64,000 nucleotides of DNA from Streptomyces showdoensis (GCF_039535475.1 NZ_BAAAXG010000027.1:266001-330000), one strand, 5' to 3'; shown: positions 1 through 8,968, counted from the stretch's first letter. Notes: generated by a model from the sequence alone, not told the origin. Translations and numbers: made by a program.

Positions 1-738
1 CGCGACTGGTCGATGCCCGAGGAGGTCAACCGGGTCGCCACCGACCGGATCAGCGACTACCTCCTCGCCCCCTCGGAGGACGCGGCCGAGAACCTGCGGG
101 CCGAGGGCTACCGCGAGGACCAGATCCACGTCGTCGGCAACGTCATGATCGACACCCTGTTCGCCAACCGCGAGCGGGCCCTCGCCGGCGACGCCCTCGC
201 ACGCCACGGCGTCGCCCCCGGGGAGTACGGCCTGGTCACCCTGCACCGGCCCGCCAACGTGGACGACCCCGAGGTGCTCGCCGGACTGCTCAAGGCGCTC
301 GGCGAGGTCGCCGCGCACTGCCCCCTCGTGCTGCCCGTCCACCCCAGGGCCGCCGAGAAGCTGAACGCGCTCGGCGTGCCCGGCGGCATCCGGCTCGTCC
401 CGCCGGCCGGATACCTCGACTTCATCGCCCTCCAGGCCGGCGCCCGGATCGTCCTGACCGATTCCGGTGGGGTCCAGGAGGAGACCACCGCGCTCGGCGT
501 GCCCTGTGTGACCCTGCGGGACAACACCGAGCGCCCGATCACGGTCGACGAGGGCACCAACGTCCTCGCCGGCCGCGATCCACAGCGGATTCTGGCCACC
601 GCCGTACGACTCCTGTCGGACCCGCCGCCACCGCGCCGCCCCGCACTGTGGGACGGGCACGCGGGGGACCGGATCGCCCGGGTCCTGCTGGAAGGGGGGA
701 CCGCGGGCGACCGCCCGCGGCCCACCGACCCCCGTTGA
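1..738 (+). CDS. wecB: UDP-N-acetylglucosamine 2-epimerase, non-hydrolysing (5' partial)
   Basis: This is the C-terminal part of a WecB/MnaA/WbpI-type epimerase, which interconverts UDP-GlcNAc and UDP-ManNAc (or the 2,3-diacetamido uronic acid analogues) in the cytoplasm. The frame is open from base 1 and 245 residues are visible, against about 370 for the family, so roughly the first third lies outside the window. Family motifs are clear: VTLHRPANVDD, the nucleotide-binding DSGGVQEE segment, GVPCVTLRDNTERP and DEGTN. The gene sits at the edge of a polysaccharide cluster whose other enzymes fit a WbpI-like role on a 2,3-diacetamido sugar, but sequence alone does not separate WecB from WbpI specificity. 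Stop is TGA at 736-738. Confidence 0.93.
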   Translation, partial: RDWSMPEEVNRVATDRISDYLLAPSEDAAENLRAEGYREDQIHVVGNVMIDTLFANRERALAGDALARHGVAPGEYGLVTLHRPANVDDPEVLAGLLKALGEVAAHCPLVLPVHPRAAEKLNALGVPGGIRLVPPAGYLDFIALQAGARIVLTDSGGVQEETTALGVPCVTLRDNTERPITVDEGTNVLAGRDPQRILATAVRLLSDPPPPRRPALWDGHAGDRIARVLLEGGTAGDRPRPTDPR

Positions 739-763
739 TCGCAGACGTGGTGATCGCGAAGGG

Positions 764-793
764 CTCACAACCTGACGCGATCCCACCTATCCT
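764..793 (+). promoter_or_regulatory. Possible promoter of the wzz-wzx run
   Basis: A CTCACA hexamer (764-769) lies 18 bases before TATCCT (788-793), about 57 bases ahead of the next start codon. The -10 is reasonable for a streptomycete promoter but the -35 is poor. It is in the only gap between the epimerase gene and the downstream run. Confidence 0.3.
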
Positions 794-849
794 CTTCAGC
801 GGTACGGCAGTTGAGCAGCCGCCACATCGGGGGCGCAGGGGGGAACGCC

Positions 850-1680
850 ATGGACCTCGCAGAAATCTTCCGGGTCATGTGCCGGCGGTGGTACGTCCTC
901 GTGCCCGGGCTGCTGCTGACGGCCGGCCTGACCGTCGGGGCGTGGTTGCTCGTCCCCACCGCGTACGAGTCGCAGAGCACCGTCGCGCTGCTCAACTCCC
1001 GCAAGGGGGCGGCGGCCGACGGCAACCCCTTCCTCAGCATGGAGCCCTCGCTGACGGGCATGGCCGACAGCCTCGCCCGCAACGTCAACTCCGACGTGTC
1101 GGTCGCGGAGCTCAAGGACAAGGGGCTGACCGAGAAGTACGAGGCGAAGATCGCGGACAACGCCCAGGGGCCGCTGCTCTGGCTCACCGTGACCGGTGAC
1201 GACCCGGACGCGGTGCTGAAGGCCAACAAGACGCTCATGGAGTACACCGCGCAGCGGCTGAAGGACCTGCAGGCGGACCAGAAGGTCGAGGCGGACTCCA
1301 TGATCCGGCTCACCACCATCGTTCCGCCCCAGGACCCCCAGGCCCAGATGAAGTCCAAGGTCCAGTACCTGATCATGGCCGCCGGACTCGGCTTCGTGCT
1401 CAGCCTCGTGGCCACCTTCTTCGTGGAGGCCCGCCGGCGCCACGACGCCCCGGCGAAGCACCGTCAGACCTCGCCCGCGGCGGAGACGGCGGACGCGGCG
1501 GACTCCGCGGATCCCGCGGGGGAGGCGGTCCCGGCCGCGCCCGGCCCGCTTGTCGACCCCGAGGTCTCGGCCGAGCCGTCCGCCGCCCAGCCGCTCGACC
1601 AGCCCACCGTCCAACTGCCCGTGCTGCCCGCCGCCGCCGAGCGCCGCCCGGCCAAGCGCCCACCGTCCTGGGTGAAGTGA
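850..1680 (+). CDS. Wzz/YveK-type polysaccharide chain-length determinant protein
   Basis: A 276-residue membrane protein of the Wzz/polysaccharide co-polymerase family, expected to regulate polymer length or export at the cytoplasmic membrane. Residues 15-36 form a first membrane helix just after an amphipathic AEIFRVM segment, residues 171-195 form a second, and a proline-containing VPPQDPQAQ stretch precedes the second helix as in Wzz proteins. The tail (197-276) is Ala/Pro/Glu-rich and probably cytoplasmic. There is no tyrosine-kinase domain. The ATG at 850 follows a GGGGGGAA stretch and was preferred to upstream in-frame starts without such a site. Two paralogues occur in the window, one fused to a polymerase (6903-8924) and one at 8969-9637. 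Confidence 0.85.
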   Translation: MDLAEIFRVMCRRWYVLVPGLLLTAGLTVGAWLLVPTAYESQSTVALLNSRKGAAADGNPFLSMEPSLTGMADSLARNVNSDVSVAELKDKGLTEKYEAKIADNAQGPLLWLTVTGDDPDAVLKANKTLMEYTAQRLKDLQADQKVEADSMIRLTTIVPPQDPQAQMKSKVQYLIMAAGLGFVLSLVATFFVEARRRHDAPAKHRQTSPAAETADAADSADPAGEAVPAAPGPLVDPEVSAEPSAAQPLDQPTVQLPVLPAAAERRPAKRPPSWVK

Positions 1681-1696
1681 CGAGGAGCCCTCTCCG

Positions 1697-3256
1697 ATGG
1701 AAACAGCGCCCGCCGGGCCCGCCGCGCCCGCCGCCCCCGGTGACCAGGCGTCCCTGGGGACCAAGGTCCGCTCGGCGACCCGGTGGAGCCTCATCAACAC
1801 GATGGTGATGCGGCTCGGCAACTTCGCCACCGGCATCGTGCTCGTCCGCTACGTCCTCGACCCCGCCGCCTGGGGCGTGTACGGGGTCGCCCAGACCGTC
1901 CTCATGGTCCTGCTCTCCGCCAACGAGCTCGGCGTCTCGCTGGCCATCGTCCGCTGGGAGGGGGACGTACGCCGGTTCGCGCCGACCGTCCTCACCCTCA
2001 GCGCGGTCTCCAGCGGCCTGCTCTACCTCAGCCTCTTCGCCGCCGCGCCCGCCGTCGCCGCGCTGCTCGGCTCCACCGAGGCCACCGCGGTGCTGCGCGT
2101 CATGTGCATCTGCCTCGTCCTCGACGGCCTCTCCCAGGTCCCCGCGGGCGTCCTCACCCGAGAGTTCGCCCAGGGCCGCCGGATGGTCATCGACGCGCTC
2201 AACTTCGTCGTCAGCACCTCGGTGACCCTGGCCCTCGCCCTGCACGGCTGGGGCGCCATGAGCTTCGCCTGCGGAGCCGTCGCCGGCAACGTCGTCGCCC
2301 TGGCCGGCTGCGCGATCGCCGCCCCCGGGATGCTCCGCTTCGGCTGGGACCCCGTCCAGGCCCGGGCACTGCTCCGTTTCGGCCTGCCGCTCGCCGGCGC
2401 CAGCATGCTCGCGCTCGCCGTCGTGAACGCGGACGCCATGATCGTCGGCGCGGTCCTGGGCAACGTGTCCCTCGGCTTCTACATGCTCGCCTTCAACATG
2501 GCCGGCTGGCCCGTGCGCGTCATCTCGGAGACCGCCCGCCGGGTCTCCTTCGCCGGCTTCTCCCGGCTCGCCGACGACCCCAAGGCCCTCTCCCAGGGCT
2601 TCGGCAGCGCCCTGGGCCTGCTGATGAGCGCCACGGTCCCGGCCTGCGTCCTGCTCGGCGCGCTCGCCGGGCCCGCCGTGGAGCTCGTCTACGGCGCCAC
2701 GTGGCTGCCGGCCGCCCAGGCGCTGCCCTGGCTGATGGCCCTCGGGCTCGCCCGGATCGCCGCCGAGCTCACGTACGACTGCCTCGTCGCGATCGGCCGG
2801 CGCCGCTCGCTCCTGCTCATCCAGGGGCTCTGGCTGGTCACCCTGATCCCCGTCCTGGTGCTGGCCGCCCGTGCCGGGGGCATCGAGACGGTCGCCGCCG
2901 GACACGTCCTGGTCGCCGGCGCCGTCGTGCTGCCCGCCTTCCTGCTGGCCCTGCGCCGCGGCGGGATCGCCACCCGGGCCGTCGCCCGGGTCTGCGTCCG
3001 CCCGGTCCTCGGCGGCGCCCTCATGGCCGCCGTCCTGGTGCTGCTCCGCCGGGAGCTGGGGGAGGGGCTCGGGGCGCTGTCCGCCACGTGTGTCATCGGG
3101 CTCGTGTGCTACGCGCTGTGCGTGCTGCCGGCCCGCAGACTGGTGCGCGGCGCGCTCGCGCGGTTCCGCCGCGCCCCGGCGGCGGAGCAGCGGGAGGCCG
3201 CCGCCCCCGCCGTACCGGCGCAGAAGCAGCCGGCCACCCCGGCATCCGAACGATGA
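1697..3256 (+). CDS. Wzx-type polysaccharide flippase (MOP/MATE superfamily)
   Basis: A 519-residue integral membrane protein with about 12-14 hydrophobic helices, expected to flip the undecaprenyl-linked repeat unit across the cytoplasmic membrane. The N-terminal region after residue 20 (TRWSLINTMVMRLGNFATG, then RYVLDPAAWGVYGVAQ) is the usual start of the polysaccharide_synt/Wzx fold. Its length is slightly above the common 430-510 residues owing to an Ala/Pro-rich tail. It starts 16 bases after the wzz stop behind GAGGAG, so the two are probably cotranscribed. The next gene starts 1-2 bases after its stop. Confidence 0.88.
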   Translation: METAPAGPAAPAAPGDQASLGTKVRSATRWSLINTMVMRLGNFATGIVLVRYVLDPAAWGVYGVAQTVLMVLLSANELGVSLAIVRWEGDVRRFAPTVLTLSAVSSGLLYLSLFAAAPAVAALLGSTEATAVLRVMCICLVLDGLSQVPAGVLTREFAQGRRMVIDALNFVVSTSVTLALALHGWGAMSFACGAVAGNVVALAGCAIAAPGMLRFGWDPVQARALLRFGLPLAGASMLALAVVNADAMIVGAVLGNVSLGFYMLAFNMAGWPVRVISETARRVSFAGFSRLADDPKALSQGFGSALGLLMSATVPACVLLGALAGPAVELVYGATWLPAAQALPWLMALGLARIAAELTYDCLVAIGRRRSLLLIQGLWLVTLIPVLVLAARAGGIETVAAGHVLVAGAVVLPAFLLALRRGGIATRAVARVCVRPVLGGALMAAVLVLLRRELGEGLGALSATCVIGLVCYALCVLPARRLVRGALARFRRAPAAEQREAAAPAVPAQKQPATPASER

Positions 3257-3257
3257 G

Positions 3258-4430
3258 GTGAGTCCCCTGGCCCCCACCGGCCGCCACAAGCTCTCGTCCC
3301 GCACCGGCCGCCGCAAGCTCCTCGGAGCGGTGCTGCTGACCGCCCTCCTGCTCTTCTCCCTGATCACCTTCACCGGACTCGGCGGCAAGGCGGTCTGCCT
3401 GGGCGGCGCGGCGCTCTGCGACTCCCGTGCCATCACCGCCCCCGGGGAGGGCGCCGGCGGAGCGTCCCGGCCGGCGGACCCGGACCCGACCGCGAGCCCC
3501 GCCGCCCCCACCGCGAGCCCGTCCGGCTCCGGGTCCCCGGGCCCCGTCCCGTCCTCCAGCCTCTCCCGGTCGCCCGGCCCGCGGGACGCCAAGCCGCCCG
3601 CCCGCAGGGGCTGCGCGAGCCCCCGGGCCTGCGGCTACCCCGACGCGAGCACCACCGGGCCGCGGATGGCGACGCTGACCCCGCAGAGCACCGGGAACGC
3701 GAGCATCCGCACCGACGGCACGGTCATCAGGGGCTGGGACATCACCGGCTCCCTCGACATCTACGCCAACGACGTGACCGTGATCGACAGCCGCATCACC
3801 TCCACCAACTGGTGGGGGATCAACCTGCGTCCGGGCTTCAAGGGACTGCGGATCCTGCACACCGAGATCAACGCCGTCCCCGGAAAGGGCCCCAACAACG
3901 GCGGCTCGGACTACGCCGTCTCCAACATGAGCACCAGCTCGGTCGAGGTCGGCCACTGCGACATCTCCGGCTTCGGCGACGCCCTCTCCATGGGCCAGGG
4001 CAACCTGCACGACAACTACGTCCACGGCATCGTCCCGTACAAGAACCTCGACGGGGTGTGGCAGCACACCAACGCCGTGATCAGCAACGGCGGCGGCCAG
4101 GGCAAGCTGATCATCCGGCACAACACCCTGATCAACGCCACCCCCGTCGACCAGGGAGCCTCGGCCGCCGTCGGCCTGTTCGCCGACGCCGCCCCCGTCA
4201 CCCACACCGTCGTCGACGACAACTGGCTGGCCGGCGGCGCGTACGCGCTCTACGCCGGCGGCAAGGACTCCTCCGGCATCGAGGTCACCGACAACGTCTT
4301 CTCGCCCGAGATCTACCCCTCGGGCGGCCGGTACGGCGCCGTCGCCTACTGGAACGCCGCCGGTCAGGGCAACATCTGGCGCGGCAACCGGATGGCCGAC
4401 GGGACCCCCGTCGTGCCGGCCCCGGAGTGA
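3258..4430 (+). CDS. Exported right-handed parallel beta-helix protein
   Basis: A protein of about 390 residues with a basic N-terminus and one hydrophobic helix (about residues 22-40), then a Pro/Ser/Gly-rich linker to about residue 135, then a beta-helix domain. The helix shows in repeated turn segments of the type DVTVIDSRIT, GLRILHTEIN and SVEVGHCDIS. Such folds occur in pectate-lyase-like lyases, epimerases and glycosidases, so an extracytoplasmic role trimming or modifying the polymer is plausible, but I see no diagnostic catalytic motif. The start is uncertain: GTG at 3258 lacks a good upstream site, while GAGGTGAG at 3256-3263 could serve an in-frame CTG at 3267. Tight coupling to the flippase gene supports a polysaccharide role. 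Confidence 0.75.
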   Translation: MSPLAPTGRHKLSSRTGRRKLLGAVLLTALLLFSLITFTGLGGKAVCLGGAALCDSRAITAPGEGAGGASRPADPDPTASPAAPTASPSGSGSPGPVPSSSLSRSPGPRDAKPPARRGCASPRACGYPDASTTGPRMATLTPQSTGNASIRTDGTVIRGWDITGSLDIYANDVTVIDSRITSTNWWGINLRPGFKGLRILHTEINAVPGKGPNNGGSDYAVSNMSTSSVEVGHCDISGFGDALSMGQGNLHDNYVHGIVPYKNLDGVWQHTNAVISNGGGQGKLIIRHNTLINATPVDQGASAAVGLFADAAPVTHTVVDDNWLAGGAYALYAGGKDSSGIEVTDNVFSPEIYPSGGRYGAVAYWNAAGQGNIWRGNRMADGTPVVPAPE

Positions 4431-4526
4431 CCCGACGACGTCGGCAGATCGGCTGATAAATCCCCACCGTACGCATAGGGTTGGGACCGACCCCACCCTT
4501 TCCTCGATCATCAGGTGGTTGATGCG

Positions 4527-5189
4527 ATGTCCGGCCTCCGTGCCCTCCGCAATCGTTTCGTCGACGCGCCCGACTCGCTCGGCGAACGATTCCGCGCGGC
4601 CCGCTGGGAGCGGTTCCGCAACTGCTTCCCCGGCATCGCCGACATGCGCGTCGTCGACCTGGGCGGCACCGCCTCGAACTGGACGCGCTCCCCGCTCCGT
4701 CCGAAGCACGTCCACCTGGTGAACCTGGAGGCGCACCCGGCCGAGCTGCCCGACTGGATCACCGCCGAGATCGCCGACGTCACCGACCCGGAGATCCCCG
4801 GCAAGCTGGGGGAGTTCGACCTGGTGGTCTCCAACTCCACCATCGAGCACGTCGGCGGCCCCAGCCAGCGCCGCCGCTTCGTCGCCGCCATCGAGCAACT
4901 CGCCCCGCTGCACTGGGTGCAGACGCCCTACCGCTACTTCCCGGTGGAGCCGCACTTCCTCGCCCCCGGTTTCCAGTTCCTGCCGCTGGCCGCCCAGGCC
5001 AAGCTGGTGCGGCACTGGCCGCTCACCCACAGCCGCCCCGCCACGCCCGAGGAGGGCATGGACGCGGTCATCAACATCGAGCTGCTCACCCGGGCCGAGA
5101 TGGGCTACCTCTTCCCCCGCTCCGTGATCCTCAGCGAGCGGGTGGCCGGGCTCACCAAGTCGCTGACGGCCGTCCGCACCCGGGTCTGA
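4527..5189 (+). CDS. Class I SAM-dependent methyltransferase
   Basis: A 220-residue cytoplasmic methyltransferase. The SAM-binding glycine motif is visible as VVDLGGTAS, followed by an acidic strand end (NLEA) and a post-motif DLVVSNSTIEHV typical of Methyltransf_11/23 proteins. It may O-methylate a sugar or a capping group on the polysaccharide; the substrate cannot be read from sequence. ATG 4527 is chosen because AGGTGG (4513-4518) sits 8 bases upstream. The following glycosyltransferase start overlaps its stop (TGATG), so the two are translationally coupled. Confidence 0.82.
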   Translation: MSGLRALRNRFVDAPDSLGERFRAARWERFRNCFPGIADMRVVDLGGTASNWTRSPLRPKHVHLVNLEAHPAELPDWITAEIADVTDPEIPGKLGEFDLVVSNSTIEHVGGPSQRRRFVAAIEQLAPLHWVQTPYRYFPVEPHFLAPGFQFLPLAAQAKLVRHWPLTHSRPATPEEGMDAVINIELLTRAEMGYLFPRSVILSERVAGLTKSLTAVRTRV

Positions 5190-5974
5190 TGCGCCGGGTC
5201 CTCAGGGGGCCGTGGGAACTCCTCAAGCGCCTCTTCGGCTGGCTGGTCCTGTACGAGCTCCGCAACAAGGTCCTCCTCGCGCCCGGAGCCGTGCGGCTGC
5301 GGCGCTTCGAGGACGCCGAGACCGCCCGGCTGGCCCGCGTCCTGGGCCGGCGCCCGACGGCCCGGGTCGCCACCGTCATCGCCACCCACCGGCGCCCCGA
5401 GGCGCTGCTGCGGGCCGTGCGCTCGGCCCTGGAGCAGTCCGTGCGGGACCAGGTCGTCATCGTCGTCGACGACGGCGCCGGACTGCCCGAACTCCCGGCC
5501 GACCCGCGCCTGTTCGCCGTCTCCCTCAGCCGGAACACCGGCGTGGCCGGGGTGGTGCGCAACGTCGGCATCCGGCTGACCGCCTCGCGCTACGTCGCCT
5601 TCCTCGACGACGACAACCTCTGGGAACCGGAGCACCTCCAGGAGGCGCTGGAGACCCTGACCACACCCGGCGGTCCCGACGGGGTGTACACCGCGCTGCG
5701 CAGGGTACGTCCGGACGGCACCGACATGGACGTCCTGTCGGTGCCGTTCGACCGGCGCAGGGCCGCCCACGAGGCCTTCCTCGACACCAACGCCTTCGTC
5801 GCCCGCCGGGTGCCCGCCCTGCGCTTCAGCAGGCTCCGGCGCACCCCCGAGGTGCTGCCCCGGGAGGACTGGGAGCTGATCCGCCGCTACAGCCGCGGCC
5901 ACCGGGTCGCGCACCTCGCCCGGCCCACCGTGCGGTACCTGGTGAACCCGGGCAGCTTCTACACCTCCTGGTGA
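5189..5974 (+). CDS. Glycosyltransferase family 2
   Basis: A 261-residue GT-A fold glycosyltransferase. The N-terminal strand (ATVIATHRRPEALLRAV) binds the nucleotide, VVDDG follows, and the metal-binding acidic motif appears as FLDDDN. It probably transfers one sugar of the repeat unit on the cytoplasmic face of the membrane. It has an N-terminal extension of about 55 residues with a short hydrophobic patch, LFGWLVLYEL. The start codon overlaps the methyltransferase stop. Its 3' end overlaps the convergent glycosyltransferase gene by 16 bases. Confidence 0.87.
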   Translation: MRRVLRGPWELLKRLFGWLVLYELRNKVLLAPGAVRLRRFEDAETARLARVLGRRPTARVATVIATHRRPEALLRAVRSALEQSVRDQVVIVVDDGAGLPELPADPRLFAVSLSRNTGVAGVVRNVGIRLTASRYVAFLDDDNLWEPEHLQEALETLTTPGGPDGVYTALRRVRPDGTDMDVLSVPFDRRRAAHEAFLDTNAFVARRVPALRFSRLRRTPEVLPREDWELIRRYSRGHRVAHLARPTVRYLVNPGSFYTSW

Positions 5975-6903
5975 GGCGAGCGGGGCGCGCCCAGCAGGGC
6001 GCGCACCGCCGCCCGGGCCGGCTCCCGGCCCAGCGCGGCCCGGGACAGCTCCCGCAGCAGCACCGCCGAGCGGAACGCCACCGTCGCCGGCAGGCCGTGC
6101 CGGCGACGGAACAGCCGCACCCGGTTCACCACGAGCAGCGACCACAGCCGGGGCGAGACCCGGGAGTCCCCGCCGAGGTGGCGGGCCCGCGCCTCCGGCT
6201 CCAGCCGGGTGCGCAGCCCCAGGTCCCGGGCGCGCAGGCAGTAGTCCGTCTCCTCCGAGTAGAGGAAGAAGGACTCGTCCCACGGCCCGCAGGCCGCCAC
6301 ACACGCGGGTGACAGGGCGAGCAGTGCCCCGGTCGCCCAGTCCGCCTCGGTCCGCCCGGCGTACGCGTCCGGCGCCGTGACCAGCTCGCTCCAGCGGGGG
6401 AACCGCCCGGCCCTGCGGTTGCCCAGCACCGCCTCGCCGAGCGCCCGGGTCACGCTGGACTCGCGCCGCAGCGAGTGGATGAGCTCCCCGTCCTCCTCGT
6501 GGAGCACCGGCACGCTGATGCCGACCTCGGTCCCGTCCGGCAGCGGGGTGCCCAGCGCCCCGACCAGGGCCGCGGCGCAGCCCTCCGCCATCCGCACGTC
6601 CGGGTTGCAGATCAGCACCGCGCCGAAGCCGCCCTCCCAGGCGGCCGCGGCCCGCAGGGCCGCGTTGATCCCGAAGGAGTACCCGCCGTTGCGGCCCGTC
6701 TCCACGACGGTGGCCTCGGGCGCGTGCTTGCGGACCACGGCGACGGTGTCGTCCGCGGAGTCGTTGTCCGCGACGACCAGCCGCCAGTCGAGCCCCGCCA
6801 TCCCGGACGGCAGCGAGTCCAGGAAGCCGGGCAGCACCTCGGCGCTGTTCCAGGTCACGACGACGACGGCGACGGGCCCTGCGCCCTGCTGCTGAGCTTG
6901 CAT
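5959..6903 (-). CDS. Glycosyltransferase family 2 (rhamnosyltransferase-like)
   Basis: A 314-residue GT2 protein resembling the WbbL/RfbF rhamnosyltransferase group: VAVVVVTWNSAEVL, then VVADNDSAD, GRNGGYSFGIN and CNPDV, the usual order in that subgroup. It probably adds one residue of the repeat unit; donor specificity is inference. The ATG overlaps the stop of the Wzz-Wzy fusion gene by one base (TGATG), so both belong to one minus-strand transcript. The C-terminus overlaps the plus-strand GT2 gene tail to tail, leaving no room for a separate terminator. Confidence 0.87.
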   Translation of the reverse strand: MQAQQQGAGPVAVVVVTWNSAEVLPGFLDSLPSGMAGLDWRLVVADNDSADDTVAVVRKHAPEATVVETGRNGGYSFGINAALRAAAAWEGGFGAVLICNPDVRMAEGCAAALVGALGTPLPDGTEVGISVPVLHEEDGELIHSLRRESSVTRALGEAVLGNRRAGRFPRWSELVTAPDAYAGRTEADWATGALLALSPACVAACGPWDESFFLYSEETDYCLRARDLGLRTRLEPEARARHLGGDSRVSPRLWSLLVVNRVRLFRRRHGLPATVAFRSAVLLRELSRAALGREPARAAVRALLGAPRSPHQEV

Positions 6904-8924
6904 CAGATCTCCACGAGGTGCGATGGGTCGGGCGTGCGGGGGCGCGGTGCCGGGCCGGCCCTCCGGGCCGCCTCCGCCTCACCCCGTACGAAACCGAGGC
7001 AGCTGCCCCCCGCGCCGAGGAGCAGGAAGAAGACGCCGGCGAACATGGGGAAGCTCAGCGTGTCGAAGGTCGCGCTGATCACCAGGGCGACCAGCGCCGA
7101 GGCGAAGAAGGCCTGGCCGAGCTCCCGGTCGGACTCGTGCCGGGCGAGACGGCGGATGGCGCCGCCGTTGTGCACCCCGGTGAGCCCCAGGACGAGGAGG
7201 ACGAGGACGCCGAGCGCGCCCAGCTCCGCCAGCGTCAGCAGGTACTGGTTGTCGGTGAAGAAGTAGCGCTCCGGCGTGAAGGTGCCGAAGCCCCGGCCGA
7301 AGACCGGGTCCTGCAGGAAGTACTCGGCGATCTTCGGGTACTTGATGGTGCGGGCCTGGGTGCTGCTGTCCGCGTTGTTCAGGCTGCCCGAGAAGAGCGT
7401 GGTGATGGTGCCGATGAGCCCCGGCACCAGGACCTTGAACACCGCCACCGCGCCGAACAGGATGCCGATCGCGGTCCAGCGCCGCTGCGGCTTCCAGCGC
7501 GGCACCATGATCAGGACGACCACCAGCAGTCCGATGATCGAGGTCCGCGACACCGTCAGGGGCAGCCCGCCGCCCAGCAGCACGACCGGCGCCCACAGCT
7601 TCCACTTCTTCAGGTGGGCCCGGGCCGGGTCGAAGGCCTGGGCGATGGCGAACGGCAGCAGGATGGCGAGCATCCCGCTGAACTCCAGCGGATGGGCGGT
7701 CAGCGAACGCGGCCGGGTGAACGAACCGCGGTCGAGCACGGCGACGTTCGCCACGCTGGAGTTGAGCCCGGGGATGCGCAGCGAGTCGGCGATGTTGGTG
7801 CCGGTGAAGAAGTCGTACAGGCCGAGCAGCGCGACCACCGAGCCCATCACCACGAGCCGCCGCATCAGCACGTCCAGCCGCGCCCGGTCCTGGATCCCGG
7901 CCGTGGTCAGCACCACCAGGGACACCCAGACGAGCAGCACGATCAGCCCCCGGTCGGCGGCCAGTATCTCCTTCTGCGAGCTGATCCGGTCCTGGTTGGC
8001 GACGTACGACAGGAGGACCGTGACCGCCAGCAGCAGCATCACCGTCCGCATGGTGCGGGTCCCGGGCGCGGGGGCGATCCGCCCGCCGCACCAGGTCGCC
8101 AGGTACCAGAACAGGCCGAGGAGCGCGAAGACGTTCGCCGGGGTGCCCGCGCCGCCGAGGGCCGGCAGCGCCAGGTTCGACGGCAGGAACAGGGCGAGCG
8201 CCAGATAGCCGGTGAGGACGGCGGTGGCGTCCAGCGGCCGGGTCAGCAGGGTGCGCAGCCGCCCCGCGCCGGGCCGGGGCGCCGGGACCGGCCGCGGCGG
8301 CAGCCCGCGGGTGCGCCGGCGGGCCGCCGCCCAGGTCTCGATCACGAAGGACAGCAGGAAGGCGGACGTGATGCCGAAGACGACGACCGCGGCCACCTTC
8401 TGGTACCGGGACTTGGGCTGCGAGACCGGCTTCTGCGGCGGCACGATCCGCGCCGAGCGCACGTAGTAGCCCTCCGGCACCCGGGCCTCGTCCTGGAGGA
8501 CCCGCAGCTGCTCGGAGGCGTAGTCGGTGATCTTCCGGGTCTCCTCCAGGACCTTGTCCTTGTCCTCGCCCTTGACCGTCAGCGTGAGCAGCGGCCCCTC
8601 CGCCTGGGCGGCGAAGTCCACGCCGTACTCGTCGGTGATCCCACGGCCTTGGAGTAAACGGGCCGTCTCCGCCGACTGGAGGGCCCGGATCAGCACGTCG
8701 GCCGTGCCGATCAGCGAACCGCTCGCGTACGCCAGGGGGTTGCCGTAACTGGGCGCCGGTTTGGCCACCTTGCTGGAGTTGAGCAGCGCGAGCTGGCTCT
8801 GCGACTCGTACGTCACGGGGACGGTCGTGTACAGGTAACCGCCCGCGAGCAGACTCAGCAGGGTCAGCGGCACCATCACGTACCAACGCCCGGCCAGGAC
8901 GCGGAAGATCTCGGCGATGCTCAC
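6903..8924 (-). CDS. Wzz-like / O-antigen ligase (Wzy) fusion protein
   Basis: A 673-residue membrane protein in two parts. Residues 1-215 match the stand-alone Wzz-like protein at 850-1680, beginning with the same AEIFRV and RWYV segments, with helices near 16-35 and 185-210. Residues 240-650 form a polytopic O-antigen ligase/polymerase domain with about 10 helices and the typical PLTVSRTSIIGLL segment. One polypeptide would therefore join chain-length control to polymerisation. GTG 8924 follows GGGGGAGG. Leu90 is encoded by TTA (8655-8657), the rare codon read by the bldA tRNA, so translation may be tied to development. The next gene downstream is a coupled GT2. A Wzy identity is stronger than a lipid-A-type ligase one because Gram-positive bacteria lack lipopolysaccharide. 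Confidence 0.85.
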   Translation of the reverse strand: MSIAEIFRVLAGRWYVMVPLTLLSLLAGGYLYTTVPVTYESQSQLALLNSSKVAKPAPSYGNPLAYASGSLIGTADVLIRALQSAETARLLQGRGITDEYGVDFAAQAEGPLLTLTVKGEDKDKVLEETRKITDYASEQLRVLQDEARVPEGYYVRSARIVPPQKPVSQPKSRYQKVAAVVVFGITSAFLLSFVIETWAAARRRTRGLPPRPVPAPRPGAGRLRTLLTRPLDATAVLTGYLALALFLPSNLALPALGGAGTPANVFALLGLFWYLATWCGGRIAPAPGTRTMRTVMLLLAVTVLLSYVANQDRISSQKEILAADRGLIVLLVWVSLVVLTTAGIQDRARLDVLMRRLVVMGSVVALLGLYDFFTGTNIADSLRIPGLNSSVANVAVLDRGSFTRPRSLTAHPLEFSGMLAILLPFAIAQAFDPARAHLKKWKLWAPVVLLGGGLPLTVSRTSIIGLLVVVLIMVPRWKPQRRWTAIGILFGAVAVFKVLVPGLIGTITTLFSGSLNNADSSTQARTIKYPKIAEYFLQDPVFGRGFGTFTPERYFFTDNQYLLTLAELGALGVLVLLVLGLTGVHNGGAIRRLARHESDRELGQAFFASALVALVISATFDTLSFPMFAGVFFLLLGAGGSCLGFVRGEAEAARRAGPAPRPRTPDPSHLVEI

Positions 8925-8968
8925 GAACCCTCCCCCGGTTCCTCTTCGTGCTGCCAGTATCGGTGCTG

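Noticed and set aside
8830..8840. A second TAA/TTA triplet in the Wzz-Wzy gene region
   Set aside because: It is out of frame; the codons read GGT TAC.
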